The position numbers were made by a program, and so were the translations under genes. Shown here one piece after another: positions 35,001-47,658 of a stretch of DNA of 64,000 nt. Origin of the DNA: Eurosta solidaginis (Eukaryota; Arthropoda; Insecta; Diptera; Tephritidae); contig NC_090319.1 of assembly GCF_040869045.1 (NCBI RefSeq), forward strand, positions 282,941,693 through 283,005,692, written 5' to 3'. Under the pieces are notes generated by a model. The model searched no databases. It was not told the DNA's origin and saw only the letters and a program-made list of their open reading frames with translations. How positions within the stretch are numbered: position 1 is the stretch's first letter; every line of letters starts with the position of its first letter.

Positions 35001-37639
35001 AATAAAAAATAAAATTTTCGATGAATAAATTTGATGACATGTACTTGCTAGTTGATTGTCTGAGGTTCTTCCAAAGTAGCCTAAAGATGTTTCGAATAAG
35101 GAACAAAAAACGTAATTTTCCAGCAGAGCCTTTCTACTGCGAGTGGCTTTAATTTGCAATTAATGTTACTTTTTTTTTTATCTCAAGCTTTTATGTACAG
35201 CTTTAAAAAAAATGTTCGTCTATAATTCAACCAATATCTTCATTCCAATTTGCTCAATTTGGAAAATTTTTAAGAGTAAGATTGTATGTAAATACCTACC
35301 AGAAACTAATCATACGTACTTCTGGAAGACGCTCCTATTTCTTAAAACATCCTAAACTAACTTAAGCATTTGCTTACAGTTACAACTACTAGCCAACGAG
35401 AAGCCACAGGATTTATAAACATCTAAAGCCAGTGAAGGACTGCTTGAGAAAGCTATGAAGCTTTTCCTTAGATGGCACCAGATTTTAACATTTGTTTAGC
35501 TGAGCTTTCGGCATTGCTTTTCAAAAAAAAATTTCCTTAAAATGTTACTCCAAGGGATATGCGTTTTTGAAGCTACAAAATGCAAATCCGGAAAAATATC
35601 CAGTGCGGTGCGCAATTGACGGATTCTTGGCATTTTTCAAAAGCAAAATTGACATAACTAAAAAGGTTAAACGTGACAGTCATAAATTAAGAAAGAACGT
35701 GAAGATAATCTGCTTTTGTATAAACTAGGCCCAAGACAGTGCAGATATCGAACGCTTAACTATAGTTGAGACACACTAAGGGGCTATTTCAGATCGAAGA
35801 ATTACCCTTGGTGAAATACCTATCGCCAGTTTTACACCTCCCACTTGTGTTCGTCGATGCGCCTTCTACAGCTTCAAATTTATGTGTTGCTTACGCTTTT
35901 TTTTGACGTTTCTTTTTTATCTTACTTATAATAATCAATTATCGTGGGAAAATGTATAGGGGAAATCTAGTTAGGATTAAGTAAGATAATGAAGATAATG
36001 TCATTATATAAACTTGGAGTTAGGAGATAATTTCTAATCTACTATTTAAGTGTAGATCATCTAAAATCAGCCTCGAAACTCATTTTTTTTAAACAGCACA
36101 CTTGTAATACCTCAATACCTCTTTTTTTTTCCTATTTCTTCCCATATCCCCTTGTTGTAATGCAACGCAACTAATGAATAATGAGAGCAAAGTTTAAGGT
36201 GTCAAAATATAGAGAAAATATCATTCCCATGACAGTTGTTATGGTTTCCTTTTACGCTGCTAGACGAGTACTGAGCCACTTTACTCCAAAAATTTACACA
36301 AATGCCATGTGTGTACCTATTTATGTATATAGGTACCCTCATCCATTATTGGTACACAGCGTAACGACCGCTTATGCAAAGGTAAATGACATGATTTCCT
36401 GGAGATCCCACACAGCCTGTCTGCCAAGTGATGAGTTCGCTATGTAGAGTATCCATATACATACATACATATTTATGTATATCTTTATGCACTCCAATTG
36501 AGTTACACTAGCAGCTGAATTAGCTGGTGTATGGAATAGAATGGAATGTGAAGGCAGGTGGGGTATAATGAAAAAAGTTAAAAAGTGAGAGTTAAGGGAG
36601 ACTGCTGGCAATAGCTCTCAAGCTACAGTAGAATGTGGATATGTTTTTGTTTAATCAACTCTTTCAGACTATTTTTTTTTAAATTTTAGTTTTACGCGCT
36701 TTTTTTTATTAAAAATAATAACATTAGGTACTTTAAAAAAAAAAAAAATTGTTGGAAGTAAAATACCGTTTATCTGTTATGAGGTTTCTGACATGCTTTT
36801 GTAGGGTGGGATAAACTTGAAATTGTTAATTGGTTATATGCATGAAGAGTGAAATGGAGTGGAGAACTCCCGCCACATATTGGTGTTGTTGGATGTTAAT
36901 GGAGCGGATGTAGCTAATGACTGACTGCAAGGTGCGCTCATCGGTTTTGAAGGGACAGAGATGATGTTGATGATTGCATAAAATAGAACTAAGATAAAAA
37001 GCTAATTGAATAAAAAACCAAAAAATACAAGAAGGGGAAGGTAAAAATCATAAGGCACATTCTTCATAAACGTTCATTAAAAAAATTAATACGGCAGCGA
37101 ACAGAAATATAGCAGGAGCAATTTTTATCAAATTTCGTCAATTAAGTTCTCTTTTTTCTTATTTTCCATATTTAAAAAAATTTCTATGAATTTCGGAACT
37201 GAAACCAAACCAATCTCAAAAACCGTTACGAATAAGTTCTAAAAATCGATGAAAATGTAACGAATACAAAGAGAAGAATTTAATTGAAGAAATTTCATAA
37301 AAATGGTCGTTCCTTATTTTCTGTTTGCTGCTGTATATGCATGTGGGTCCATATAAGATCCCAAGAAGAAGGGAAAATTTCCCTACAGGCAAATTTTGAC
37401 AATTGCTCCAAGAGGGAACTTAAACTAGACAAACACCACACTTTACTAGAACGCCTTCTCGTTATGCTGACAGTGTGAATTACTCTATGCATCACGAAGA
37501 ATAATCTTAGTAACTGCTCTATGTAGACAGGCAATTGCCATCATTCTGTCTGTTCAAGAATTTTACTGAATAATGAGAATTCAAACGAATTTGGGGTCTC
37601 TTAACACAAATATTTATCTCGAACATAATACCAAAGTGA
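32082..37639. other. Probable zfh1 intron, 3' part
   Basis: Acceptor TTTTCAG on the minus strand ends at 32082. The stretch is AT-rich with many A and T runs. No upstream zfh1 finger exon and no other gene were recognised. Confidence 0.5.
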
Positions 37640-38000
37640 ACCCAAAAAAGTCTTGAAATGGTCGAAAAATATATCCTGAGGTAGGCTTGAAACGATTTGG
37701 AAAATAATGCTGAAATAGTACAGAAATTACTTGGAAATTATTCCGCAAATGATTCCGAATTGATTCTGGAATAGTCCCGAATCAGTTACTAAATAATCAT
37801 GGAATAATATTTAAAAAAAATCGAAATAGTATTTAATTGTTCCAAAAAATCTATCCTGCAGCAGTCTCAAAATGATCGGGAAAATAATGCCGAAATAGTA
37901 CAGAAATTACCAAATTATCCCGCAAATAATTCCGGAACGACGATGGAGTAGTCTCGAATTTCTCTTAAATAGTCTGGAAAAGATCGAAAAATTATCACGA
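37640..38000. repeat. Degenerate minisatellite ('gaaatagtcccgaa'-like)
   Basis: The array consists of diverged short units with the recurring core 'gaaatagt', 'cccgaa' and 'aaatgat/aaataat' at roughly 12-20-bp spacing, with many substitutions and indels. Confidence 0.6.
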
Positions 38001-38529
38001 ATATTTAAGGCGGTGGCACAACGGCATTTTTCATATAGATGCGTTTAACACAAGCTTATGCATTCCAATAACATCGCCACAATCAACCAAGATGTTGCGT
38101 TTGTAAATATGAAGGAACTTCAGACTTGGCAATTGAAGTTTATTACGCCTTGCCCATTCACATACAAAATTTCGCGAAGCACTGTTGTAAACATTCTCTC
38201 TATACAACAAAAATACTTGCTAACATATTTTGTGTCGTATTCGATTGTAACATTGCAGTTTTTAATTGTGAAAAATGTTAGAAAATTTACCAACCAGTTG
38301 GAAAAATAATTTCACTTGCCAAGTGTGCCAACACCCTTAGCCAAAGCAAATGTCAAATTCTTCTTCATATGATTTGCTTGGAACAAAATTGGGGAGTTGG
38401 CTACTTTTCAATATCAGATGACGCTAGTGTCGCTCATTCTACCATTCTCCATAAAAATACATGCAATCTACTCATAATGCATAAGCATGTGTTAAACTCA
38501 TCTATATGAAAAACTACTTATGTGTCGGA

Positions 38530-38880
38530 GCTGTTAAGGTACTATTCCACGAATATTCAAATGTGATCCTGAAATAGCGCTGGAGCTATCCCTAATGTGA
38601 TTCTGAAATGATTCCATCTCAGAATAATGAAATAGTCCTGGAATAAACCGGAATGTGGTTCTGAAATCTTCCCAGAATAATACCAAATGGATCCCGAAAC
38701 AGTACTGAAATCATCCCAATAAGATCCTCAAACGATCGCAACGAAATAGTTCTGATATGATTGAAATTATATCGGAAATAGTTTCCAAAAAGTTTGAAAC
38801 AGTAACGAAATAGTCCCGAAAATAATCCGGAAATGGCTCCAAAACGATTCTTAAATAGTTTGCAATTATCCAAAAAAAAA
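38530..38880. repeat. Degenerate minisatellite, second block
   Basis: The motif set is the same as at 37640-38000 ('gaaatagt', 'cctgaaat', 'cccgaaa', 'aaacgat'). The ~108-codon minus-strand frame here is a by-product of the repeat and not a gene. Confidence 0.6.
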
Positions 38881-39915
38881 AAAAAACATTCCGCAATCAA
38901 TCCGAACTCAAGCACATTTTTTATATGAATGTACAAATAGATCACTAAAAATTACAAAAGAAAAAAAAAAAATTTAGATCACACAATTACTTTTCCCGCG
39001 CACTATAAAACGATCTCAAAAGCAAGTGCAGTCCATAAAATATAGTGGAATGTAATTATTTGCTTGGCGTGTGGCATTTTTAACACACCTTCGAGTGCAA
39101 AAACGACAAATTTGTAATAGTAGCTTGTAGTAGATGCTAATTTTTGAAGAATGTGTGCACTTTGATATTCCGTCTCAAACGACAGCAATAACCAAAACAA
39201 TAACAAAATAAAATTAAGAAAAAAACAATAACAAATAATAAAAACAAAAGTAAACATCAAATATACCAACAAGTGGATGCATATGAAAACACTTTTTAAA
39301 ATAACAACAAAAAAAAAAAGAAGAAATTTGTGATCGACACAAAGTGCATCAATAAAACGAACAACAAAAACACACAACAACAACAAAGAGTAAATTAGAA
39401 CAACAGTAAAATTGACACTAAGCAAAGCAGAACGAAACAATAATAAACAAAATTATAAACGATAAATGTGTGGTGCGTGCAAGTGGTGGGGTAGTGGCTG
39501 TGAAGCTAATGCAAAGGTGTTGCTTGAGGAGAGGAAGATTTGGTTAAAGCTATGTGTTGAAAGATGTCGAAGAACGCCAATTGATGGGAAAGTGCAAGTG
39601 CAAGTAGCGTTGTCGTACCTAAGTTAGAAGTAATGACATGACAATCAAAAAACACACACACACAAATACTACATAGTCAAAGTCACATAACACAGATAAT
39701 AATGTGGATGATGTTGATCATGAAGTGTTTTTGGCAGGGACGGAAAATAATAATTTTTTTTTTTCGGAGTCGAAAAAGTCTTGGTTAAAAAATTGTTCTA
39801 GGTGAAAATGTTTGAGTTCCGAGGTATCCCTATAGCAATATCATGTTGAATCATGCATCATTTTTATTTTTCGAACTTTTTCCATAAAAGTCCACATATA
39901 AAAGTAAAATCTGTA
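38881..39915. other. A-rich intronic DNA
   Basis: No gene is seen. 39170-39400 is rich in AAC and AAAC runs and opens a ~145-codon frame on the minus strand that resembles no protein. Confidence 0.4.
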
Positions 39916-40217
39916 TTTTTATTTTTTGAGTCCGATAGAACTAGTTAAACTCGGACTTTTAAAAATAAAAGTCCGGAAATAAAAGTTAAATCCTGACTTT
40001 TATTTTTTAAGGACAAAATAAAAGTCCCGCTTGATAACAAAGAAACTGCTTATCCGAATTAAATTTTTTTTTATTTCGGATCAGCCGTTTCTTTGTTATT
40101 AAGCGGAACTTTTATTTTGGCCTTAAAAAATAAAAGTCCGGATTTAACTTTTATTTCCGGACTTTTATTTTTAAAAGTCCGAGTTTAACTAGTTCTATCG
40201 GACTCAAAAAATAAAAA
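39916..40217. repeat. Foldback element: 143-bp inverted arms
   Basis: The arms 39916-40058 and 40075-40217 are reverse complements with six mismatches in 143 bp (about 96 percent), around a 16-bp loop. Each arm is itself built from shorter 'aaaataaaagtcc' repeats. It has no coding capacity. It would fold into a long hairpin if transcribed. No target-site duplication was found. Confidence 0.9.
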
Positions 40218-43200
40218 GCCGAAAATAATTTTTATCTTGATCCAAATATATTTAAATTCCAAAATTAATATTTTTGCAAGGAATTATATTATAAAAGGAA
40301 TAACAGTTTCAGCCCCTGGTTTTTGGCGCAAATAATGCTTTAAAAGTGGGAGGAATATTGGGAGAGGTGCTAATTTTAATGAAATTTTCGCAATAATAAA
40401 CAGAGTGTAAGTTTTTTGTTACTCATTTTGTCTATGCAGATTTAGTGGTTTTGGGTGTGAGGTGCTAAAGCGAATAAAATTATACACACCCTCATGGAAC
40501 TCATGTTTAGTTTCCAAAGACGTTTTCTTTTCTGTAAATAATGTCGCCCTGTATGTTCTTCTCAGCTCTTACGTACGTTTGTGCCTGCCTTTCATAAAAT
40601 ATTTCCCACTGAATAAAAAACGGGGCAGATTTACCTACAAATTCAGCCATTTTACAAAGCGCCAGGTGACTTAGTTCAAAGGTTAGAGTTTGAGAGTGCA
40701 ACATGAGGGTAACATATTTTCCAGCAAAATAAATGCAATGCACTCCAGATTGCGCAGTAAACCGATACAAGTGAAAACGCGAAAAACTTATTGACTTTGC
40801 CTTATGGGCCAATGTAATATTTAGGTTTTATGAAGCACTCTCTGGGAGAGTAGTGACACTAATATTTAATAGACTATATAAATCGGTAGATATTGAGTGG
40901 GGGAATCCGATAGTATGCATCATTCAAAAATTTCAGATTTTTGACTCCTTTCTAAAGGCAATAAAATTAATAAACACCCATACGAATTTCCGTTGTACAA
41001 GGAAATACATAGGCTCTATGTGGAGAATACTAAAAAATCGAGCCGGCTCTGAAATTTGAAAAAAAGGCTAATTTTCGACAACTTGTATCATCGCAATCCT
41101 CTCTTGTTTTGGTCACTGCTTTTGCACAGGTAGCGTACCCCACAATGGCAAGCTTTCGTTGTTTTTTGAGATATGAAGTTTTTCGAGTGGGAGCACTTGA
41201 CGTGAAAGGCCACTAAAGGTTAGAGGCAAATTTGTTTTGCAATCGCAGCATTATGTTTACTCTTAAGAATGTGACTCACCATTATTATCATTCAAAGCCA
41301 TAAGTAAATTGGCAGCTATTACGCCGTAACTGTCATAAGGCTGCTGGAAACAAATACTTACGCATGTAGGTAGGTATGTAGATCTATGTATGTCCAGCTG
41401 CATATGCGCGCCAGTCGGTGACCCCAATTCATTGGAGGTGTAAAAATAAATTGGGTGTATATTGTAAATCTATACACTGTGTCCGGCTTCGTTTAAATGG
41501 CTTTAGCTATTTCAATTAAATTCTTACTCACATTATAATTACATGTAATTTACTCTCTTATATGTATATCCATTTCACATATACATAAATATTCTGTAGT
41601 CGTTTTTATTTTGCTTGCTCAAACCTCTAGCCTGGCGGTTGCCTTAATTGAAAGTGTGAATCATATTTCAGCTGAATAGCTCATCAGCAACGTGAATGAG
41701 GCGACGCACAGTGTAACGCCCCCATATGAGCTACAGACAAAAAGTAGTAAGTGAACTACGAGTTGACAAAACATTAGCTGTGTTGCTTTTTACATGCATA
41801 TACCTATGCACTTAAACTTTATATGACCTGCTAAGTATGTAACTTTATCTACACTTAAGAAATTGTTGCGCATAATATTAGTAGTGCTAAATTTCAGTAT
41901 GCATTATGCTCAGTTGCAACCGAAATGTGTCTCTCTATTTTATGTCGATACTATTCTCCACTTCTATGACCGAAAAGTGTGTGTGTCCATGATTCATCGC
42001 AACCGATTCAGCTATAGGTTATATACCATGACCAACAGAGGTGTCCGCTATTCCGGAAAAGCCGTTTCGGAGGAGGTTTTTACTCCCCTAAAGATAATCT
42101 ATGTGATGATAAGCGTTTTTATTAACTCGCAAGTGTAGATGTACATAAATGTAAAAAACACGGCCGTTGTTATTTAACGTGGATAGAATAAATTTTAAAT
42201 ATTATCGTGAAAAATTAACATATGCTGCCCCGCATAAGATAGTGGGTGGAGTTATTAAAATAACTCATTTTTTATGAAGGAGGTGACCATTATCTGGAGA
42301 ATGAAGAATACACAATTTTATGGTGTTGAGGGATAAAAATCAAGAATTAAAAAATTACATATATTTTACTTTCTTTTTAGCTGGAATATTTGTTGCCGAC
42401 TGAAACTAACAGTTAACAGTATGTTGAGTTTCCCTACCTAACTTTTTTCGGATATTTTTGCCGCATTCGTTACACTGTGCGCGCCTATGAGTATACGTGA
42501 ACATATATGTAGTAATGATGAGCTGGAAAATGGGATGGATAATTTTGATAAAAGTATATTTATGTACTTAATTCAAATGTATGTTCAAATATCTATGCAC
42601 GTTTGTAAGTATATAGTAATTTGTCGCTATATACACACATCTATTTGCCTTTGAAGTAGTTTTAATGTTGCGCCCTGGTTCATTGGTCCATCAAGTGATT
42701 GTTTATTTTGGTGATCATGACCAGCATGACGACAATCATGTGGCGTCTGTAGTTTTTTTCTCAGTTAATAGCAAAAGTAATTTTAATAAAAATATTTGCA
42801 TTTGAAATTGTTTTATACTATTAACCATTATTATTATGAGTTATAATGTTTTTTTTTCGCTTTTTGTTGCTAAATGTTTGACAAATGTTCGCTCGAGAGC
42901 GTGATTGTGTACGCCTGCATGAAATGGCTTATATTTAAGAAAAAAAAAAAATTGTATGTAAATATATTTGCACATACCTAGAAATGCTTTTTGTAGTTTT
43001 TTAACAGCTCAATTTAATGACTGCTTAACATGTTTTTTTTTTTTTAAGTAGCCAAATGGAGAGTTGGCGGAAGCGTTCATAGTTGCAATTTCATTTTACT
43101 AAAAAGCTTTGTTGTAATGTGTAAGTAGATATATATGAATGTACATATGCTTTAAATGTAGGAACTGCTAATTGAAGTGAGAATTAGTCACGCTGTCGTT

Positions 43201-43507
43201 AAATTTAATATGACAGAAGCTACAAAGACAGCACATGAAAGTACTGGAGTATGTCATAAAAAAATTTTAACACTTTAAACTAAAAAAGTTACAAAAATAT
43301 TAATTTAAATAAAAAATTTTATAAAAAATAAAAAAAAATGTTAGTAAAATAAAATAACACAAATTTATATGAAATAACATACAAAAACAAAAGGACAAAA
43401 TAAAATAAATTTAAATAAATGGAAATCAAATTAAAAAGGAATAAAACAATTAAGTAAAATAAAATAGATTGAAAAAAGGAACTGGAGTATGTTATACAAA
43501 AAATTTT
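40218..43507. other. Intronic or intergenic DNA without recognised features
   Basis: AT-rich sequence with short frames (for example 40507-40812 minus and 41863-42138 plus) that show no known motif. Confidence 0.4.
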
Positions 43508-43521
43508 AACTATTGAATTAA

Positions 43522-43936
43522 CCCCCCAGCGGGTAAGGGGGTCAGAATATACCCGCGGTAGGTATGCCTGTCGTAAGAGGCGACTAAAATACCAGATTCA
43601 AGGGGTGTGTAGCGCAACCCTTCAGGTTGCCAGCGCAATATATAGCTTCTCCAAACCCAATTGTCAACCTCACCTATCCGCGGCGAATCCTGTTTCACTA
43701 ACAGACGAGGCTCTGGCGACCCCAAGCTCCTCATGGAACTTGGGGTGGGGAGGGAGGGGATGGCCTGAAGGTTTAATGTGGCCACATAAATCGTTCCCGA
43801 GATGGTCGGGCTAGTACCTTAATGGTGCTGTGGTACCGGAGCGTACCGGATCTGTATCCGGCAAAGGACCATCACATCGGTAACACTCCCCAAAGCCTTC
43901 GGGGAGCAACCTTATCGCTACAACAACAACAACAAC
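43522..43936 (+). mobile_element. CAA-tail short element, full copy
   Basis: The 415-bp GC-rich insert begins 'ccccccagcgggtaagg' after its duplication and ends in a (CAA)n tail. It is flanked by a perfect 14-bp duplication, aactattgaattaa, at 43508-43521 and 43937-43950. There is no long frame (the best is 69 codons). The tail plus duplication show LINE-style mobilisation, so it behaves as a SINE-like, non-autonomous element. No tRNA-like A/B boxes were recognised. Other pieces are at 8708-8890, 12466-12562 and 60641-60712. Confidence 0.9.
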
Positions 43937-44075
43937 AACTATTGAATTAAAATAAAATAAAACTAAATAAAACAAACTAGAAATAAACAAAATAAAATAA
44001 TTTAAAATTTAATAAAATAAATAAAGGTACACCACAATAAAAACAGTATAATAATAAATATAAAAGTATATCAGC

Positions 44076-44344
44076 AACATCAAAATTTTAGAAACAAATT
44101 TTTTCAATTAGAAGAAAATTTTTCTAAAAGGGGGTCGCCCTCGGCACACTCCGAGTGTATTTCTGCCATGAAAAGCTCTCAGTGAAAACTCATCTGTTTT
44201 GCAGATGCCGTTCGGAGTCGGCATAAAACAAGTACGTCCCGTCCGGCCAATTTGTAGGAAAAAATTAAAAAAGGAGCACGACGCAAATTGGAAGAGAAGC
44301 TCGGCTTAAAATCTCTGCGGAGGTTATCGCGCCTTACATTTATT
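44076..44344 (+). mobile_element. tRNA-derived SINE, 5'-truncated at the tRNA boundary
   Basis: The sense copy of the SINE body ends '...gcgccttacattta'. A 9-bp duplication, tatatcagc, flanks it (44067-44075 and 44345-44353). It starts just after the tRNA-like head, so the head was lost during insertion. Confidence 0.85.
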
Positions 44345-44713
44345 TATATCAGCTTTACTGCATCAAGCCAATGAAACGAAATAAAAATAACAACAGCAAC
44401 AATAAAAAACAGAAAAACTTTATTAGGCAGCATATATAAAATGATAGTCATAGCCTAAGACCACGTTTACACCTGCACTAATCTACAATAAACCCGCAAT
44501 AGATAATCTACGCGTTTGTATACAAATATCCCATCCCTAGGAATTAGATTATTAGCTGTCAAATTTTCACGGTTCTATTTTATTTCGTGCTTCCATTTAG
44601 AGATTACACCTTAGAGATGGTACTTTGTCTATGGAAAATACTAATTATAGGAGGGAAAAATTTATATTGTAAATCTAGTCATTTAACTAACGATTAGGAG
44701 TTAAGTACGAAAA

Positions 44714-45121
44714 GTGCACATGATCGACCAAGCAGGAAAGGCGTGGGTTCAAAGACGGGACTGTAAAGTGTTGAAGATTATGTGCAGGTCTTACAACCTT
44801 AGTCTAACAAAGTTGCTTCTATCATTAAAAAGAGAGGACTGTAGACTCATGACGGGTATTCTGAGTGGACACTGCCTTCTGGCGTCAAATGCCTTTAAAT
44901 TAGGCTTGGTCAGTGATAGCAGATGTAGGAAGTGCGGGCTGGAAGAGGAAACAATCGAGCACGTTCTGTGCTCTTGCCCTGCGCTTGTCAGGCTAAGACT
45001 CCAGCTATTAGGAGTGATACAGCTGTCAGATCTAGAAGCAGCAAGTGGCTTAAATCCTAGGAAGCTTCTAGTATTTGCCAAGAGGACGGAGTTATTTTAT
45101 AACATATGTCCTGGTTTTTGA
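44714..45121 (+). pseudogene. LOA-type ORF2 C-terminal fragment
   Basis: The open frame is about 135 codons, beginning inside the linker after RNase H (MIDQAGKAWVQ). It retains the C-terminal zinc knuckle CRKCGLEEETIEHVLCSC (C-x2-C, H, C). It has no start of its own; being 5' truncated it cannot encode an active protein. Confidence 0.8.
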
Positions 45122-45216
45122 TAGGTTTTTCAGTTTGGTCGTTAAAACAAACTTCTGGTAACACTACGAACTTATTCAGTCTATGTGAGGTCCTCACCGG
45201 CCAGTTCAACCTAACC
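44714..45216 (+). mobile_element. LOA-type LINE, 5'-truncated copy
   Basis: The copy matches the last ~500 bp of the element at 15825-20970 and ends in the same '...ccagttcaacctaacc'. It is flanked by a perfect 12-bp duplication, taagtacgaaaa, at 44702-44713 and 45217-45228. It keeps about 70 bp that the longer copy has lost near 20730. Confidence 0.93.
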
Positions 45217-45251
45217 TAAGTACGAAAATGAAGATAATCTCGTTATATGTC

Positions 45252-45322
45252 AATTAGGTTTAACGGTAGGCCTGCTGGATTAGAAATGTGACGACTCGAG
45301 TTCGAATCTCAGCTCGTGGAGT
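45252..45322 (+). repeat. tRNA-like sequence (possible tRNA relic or other SINE head)
   Basis: It has an A-box-like 'taggtttaacgg' and a B-box-like 'agttcgaatct' 40-50 bp apart, the usual Pol III spacing. The acceptor and anticodon stems do not pair convincingly, so it is not called a functional tRNA. Confidence 0.35.
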
Positions 45323-47384
45323 GTAAAATTTATAATTTAAAAACACAAAGAAATTTGATGAAACTTTAGCAGGAGGTAAATAGCTATAATGTGAGTCAGA
45401 ATTTTTAAGTCTTTTCAGTTTTTTCTGTCTTAACAAAGCATAATAATTTAATATGAACAAAAAATTATCGTGAAAGGTATATTAAACTCATAAAAATTTA
45501 CAAATGTAACAAAATTATAGAAATTAAAATTAAGGAGATAAAATATATTGAAATAAAAGAAAATGGCGGGAAATAAAATACACCATGAAAACTTAAAAAA
45601 AAAATTAAAAAATAAGAAATATATAAAAATAAAAACAGACCAAAAATTAATTGAAAAATATTTGAAATGTCTATTTACATAACAAAACCGAAACTAAAAC
45701 TTAATCAACACTGCATTTATTATCACAAAATATGTAAATAAATATAAATTTTAATGCATCAAAATAAAAATAAAATAAAATTAACCTAAACAAAATTAAA
45801 TAATATAAAATATAAAAGAAGTCAAAGGATGTGATAAAAATTTTTATATTAATACTTTATCTACGTTTTATTGTCGTTATTGGAAGGTGGCCAAGTGAGA
45901 AATTCCTCAATAATTCACTCGGACATACACATGTGTGTTTATTAAAACGAATTCCTTGTATTAATATACAAATAAATATTTAATTTTTATCTTCCATAAC
46001 TAAACTATCTTAAACAATTTTACCAAATTTATGTGGTTTTACTTGCCGCTGCTCTTTTTCGTTTTATCTTTATGTGTGCATATTTTATATGGCAACGATC
46101 TTTGAAAAAAAAAAAAATTATAATATAATAATAGTTGATGCTTTATTTATGTTTACGAAAAATTAAATACTAAAATGCAGTCCCTACCAATTAATATAAT
46201 CTATAAAACCATTTTTGGTTGATTTTGCGCGCTTTGTTGCGCCAGAGAATTCGGTTGTGGTTTTCAAAAAATAATAATTAACGCAATTTTAATTTAACCG
46301 TTCACTGTCGGGGGTTTCATCGGATCTCTACGAACTTTTAGGGGAAGCCGTGATCAGTATTTTCAGGAACCATATGCAAATGAACTTCCAGTTATATTCC
46401 TATATACATAGGTGTCACAACAGAGCACTAACTATCTTGACTACTTCAACCTCTACCACACAATCTAATATAGCCCTTACATAACTTATACATGAACCTC
46501 AAATTTAATATCGTTGTTTATTTATAATACATAAAATTGTATAAAATGAAATTGTTTATTTTTTAAAATTTGGGGACTTTTACTTAGCGTTTTGTTCACT
46601 TGTCTAGCCCTCATTCAGTCAGCTGCGTCAGGCTTCAGTCTGGACACATTAGAATAACAAAATAAATATACAAAGATAAATACAAAAGTACAAAGGTACA
46701 CATATACATATATCGCGCGTTTTATGTAAACAGATGTAATCGAAAATTTAATTTTTTTGAGAAAACGGAAATAAAGTACTATTTTTTCATAGAGGTCCAT
46801 TATAAAAACGAGTTTAAAGGGCATTTATGTCCGCTACTTTAGCCTTTTTGAGTATTCTATAAATGTCAGCATAATCTTCTTAGTGCGGTATCTTGATGTG
46901 ACATAAAATTCAATAAAATCCAAATTTTGATTTAAATCAGTTTACAATAAAACGTGCGATATGCACATATTTATGTATGTCTCAACTTATTCGGAACACA
47001 CGCCATATTTGTTGTTATTGTCTATTTAGGTGTAGCACTAGATCCTAATACAAACTTCCGTTTCCGATTTGAAAAAATTTGTTAAATGCATGCATTAGAA
47101 AAATAAATAAAATCAGGGATTGTAGCAGTTTTATTATTTTAGTAATTTTTTTTTTTACTTATTTATTAGTAAAATATCTTTCGAGCAAAATAAAAAACCT
47201 AAGAAAATCGATACAATTGGTTTACTTCTTATGTTGGTATGTATGTATGTATGTATATTCAGTAGACAGGGACGAAAAAAGTGTAGCCAAAGGCCGCCCA
47301 TAAATTTGAAGCCTACATACATAGTATGCTAAGCTGGTCCCGGAACAAATTTTTTGATTTTTTTTTTGATCATAGCAAATACAA
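45323..47384. other. AT-rich DNA
   Basis: Nothing recognised apart from short A/T runs and, near 47235-47255, a (GTAT)n microsatellite. Confidence 0.4.
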
Positions 47385-47658
47385 CCGAAGTTGTTTTTTG
47401 TTGTAACTTAGTTATATGACATCTGATTTTTGTGTTGAGAATTTTTCGAATTCATCAGAATTGCCTCTTGGACCACAAGGTCGTGATTTTATAGTTGTGT
47501 CTGCTAAACAACTTGTATTCTTTTCAACGAAACGAAAACGACTGTTGAACTCTATTGTCCTTAGAAGAATTGTAGAGCTGCTCAGGACAAAAATAACGAC
47601 ATATCGATTTTAAATAAGGGATGTCAAATAACTAAGTTACAACAAAAAACCAGTTCGG
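47385..47658. mobile_element. MITE-like element with ~39-bp TIRs
   Basis: The ends 47385-47423 and 47620-47658 are inverted repeats with about three mismatches (core ttgtaacttagtta). The inside is 196 bp with no recognisable protein. No clean target duplication was identified, so the superfamily is open. Confidence 0.7.

Noticed and set aside
38619..38945. 108-codon minus-strand frame
   Set aside because: It is entirely explained by the 'gaaatagt' minisatellite read in one frame.
39003..39440. 145-codon hydrophobic minus-strand frame
   Set aside because: It results from AAC and A-rich runs; there is no membrane-protein family pattern.
45252..45322. A functional tRNA gene
   Set aside because: Only the A- and B-box-like parts fit; the stems do not pair, so it is kept as a tRNA-like relic.
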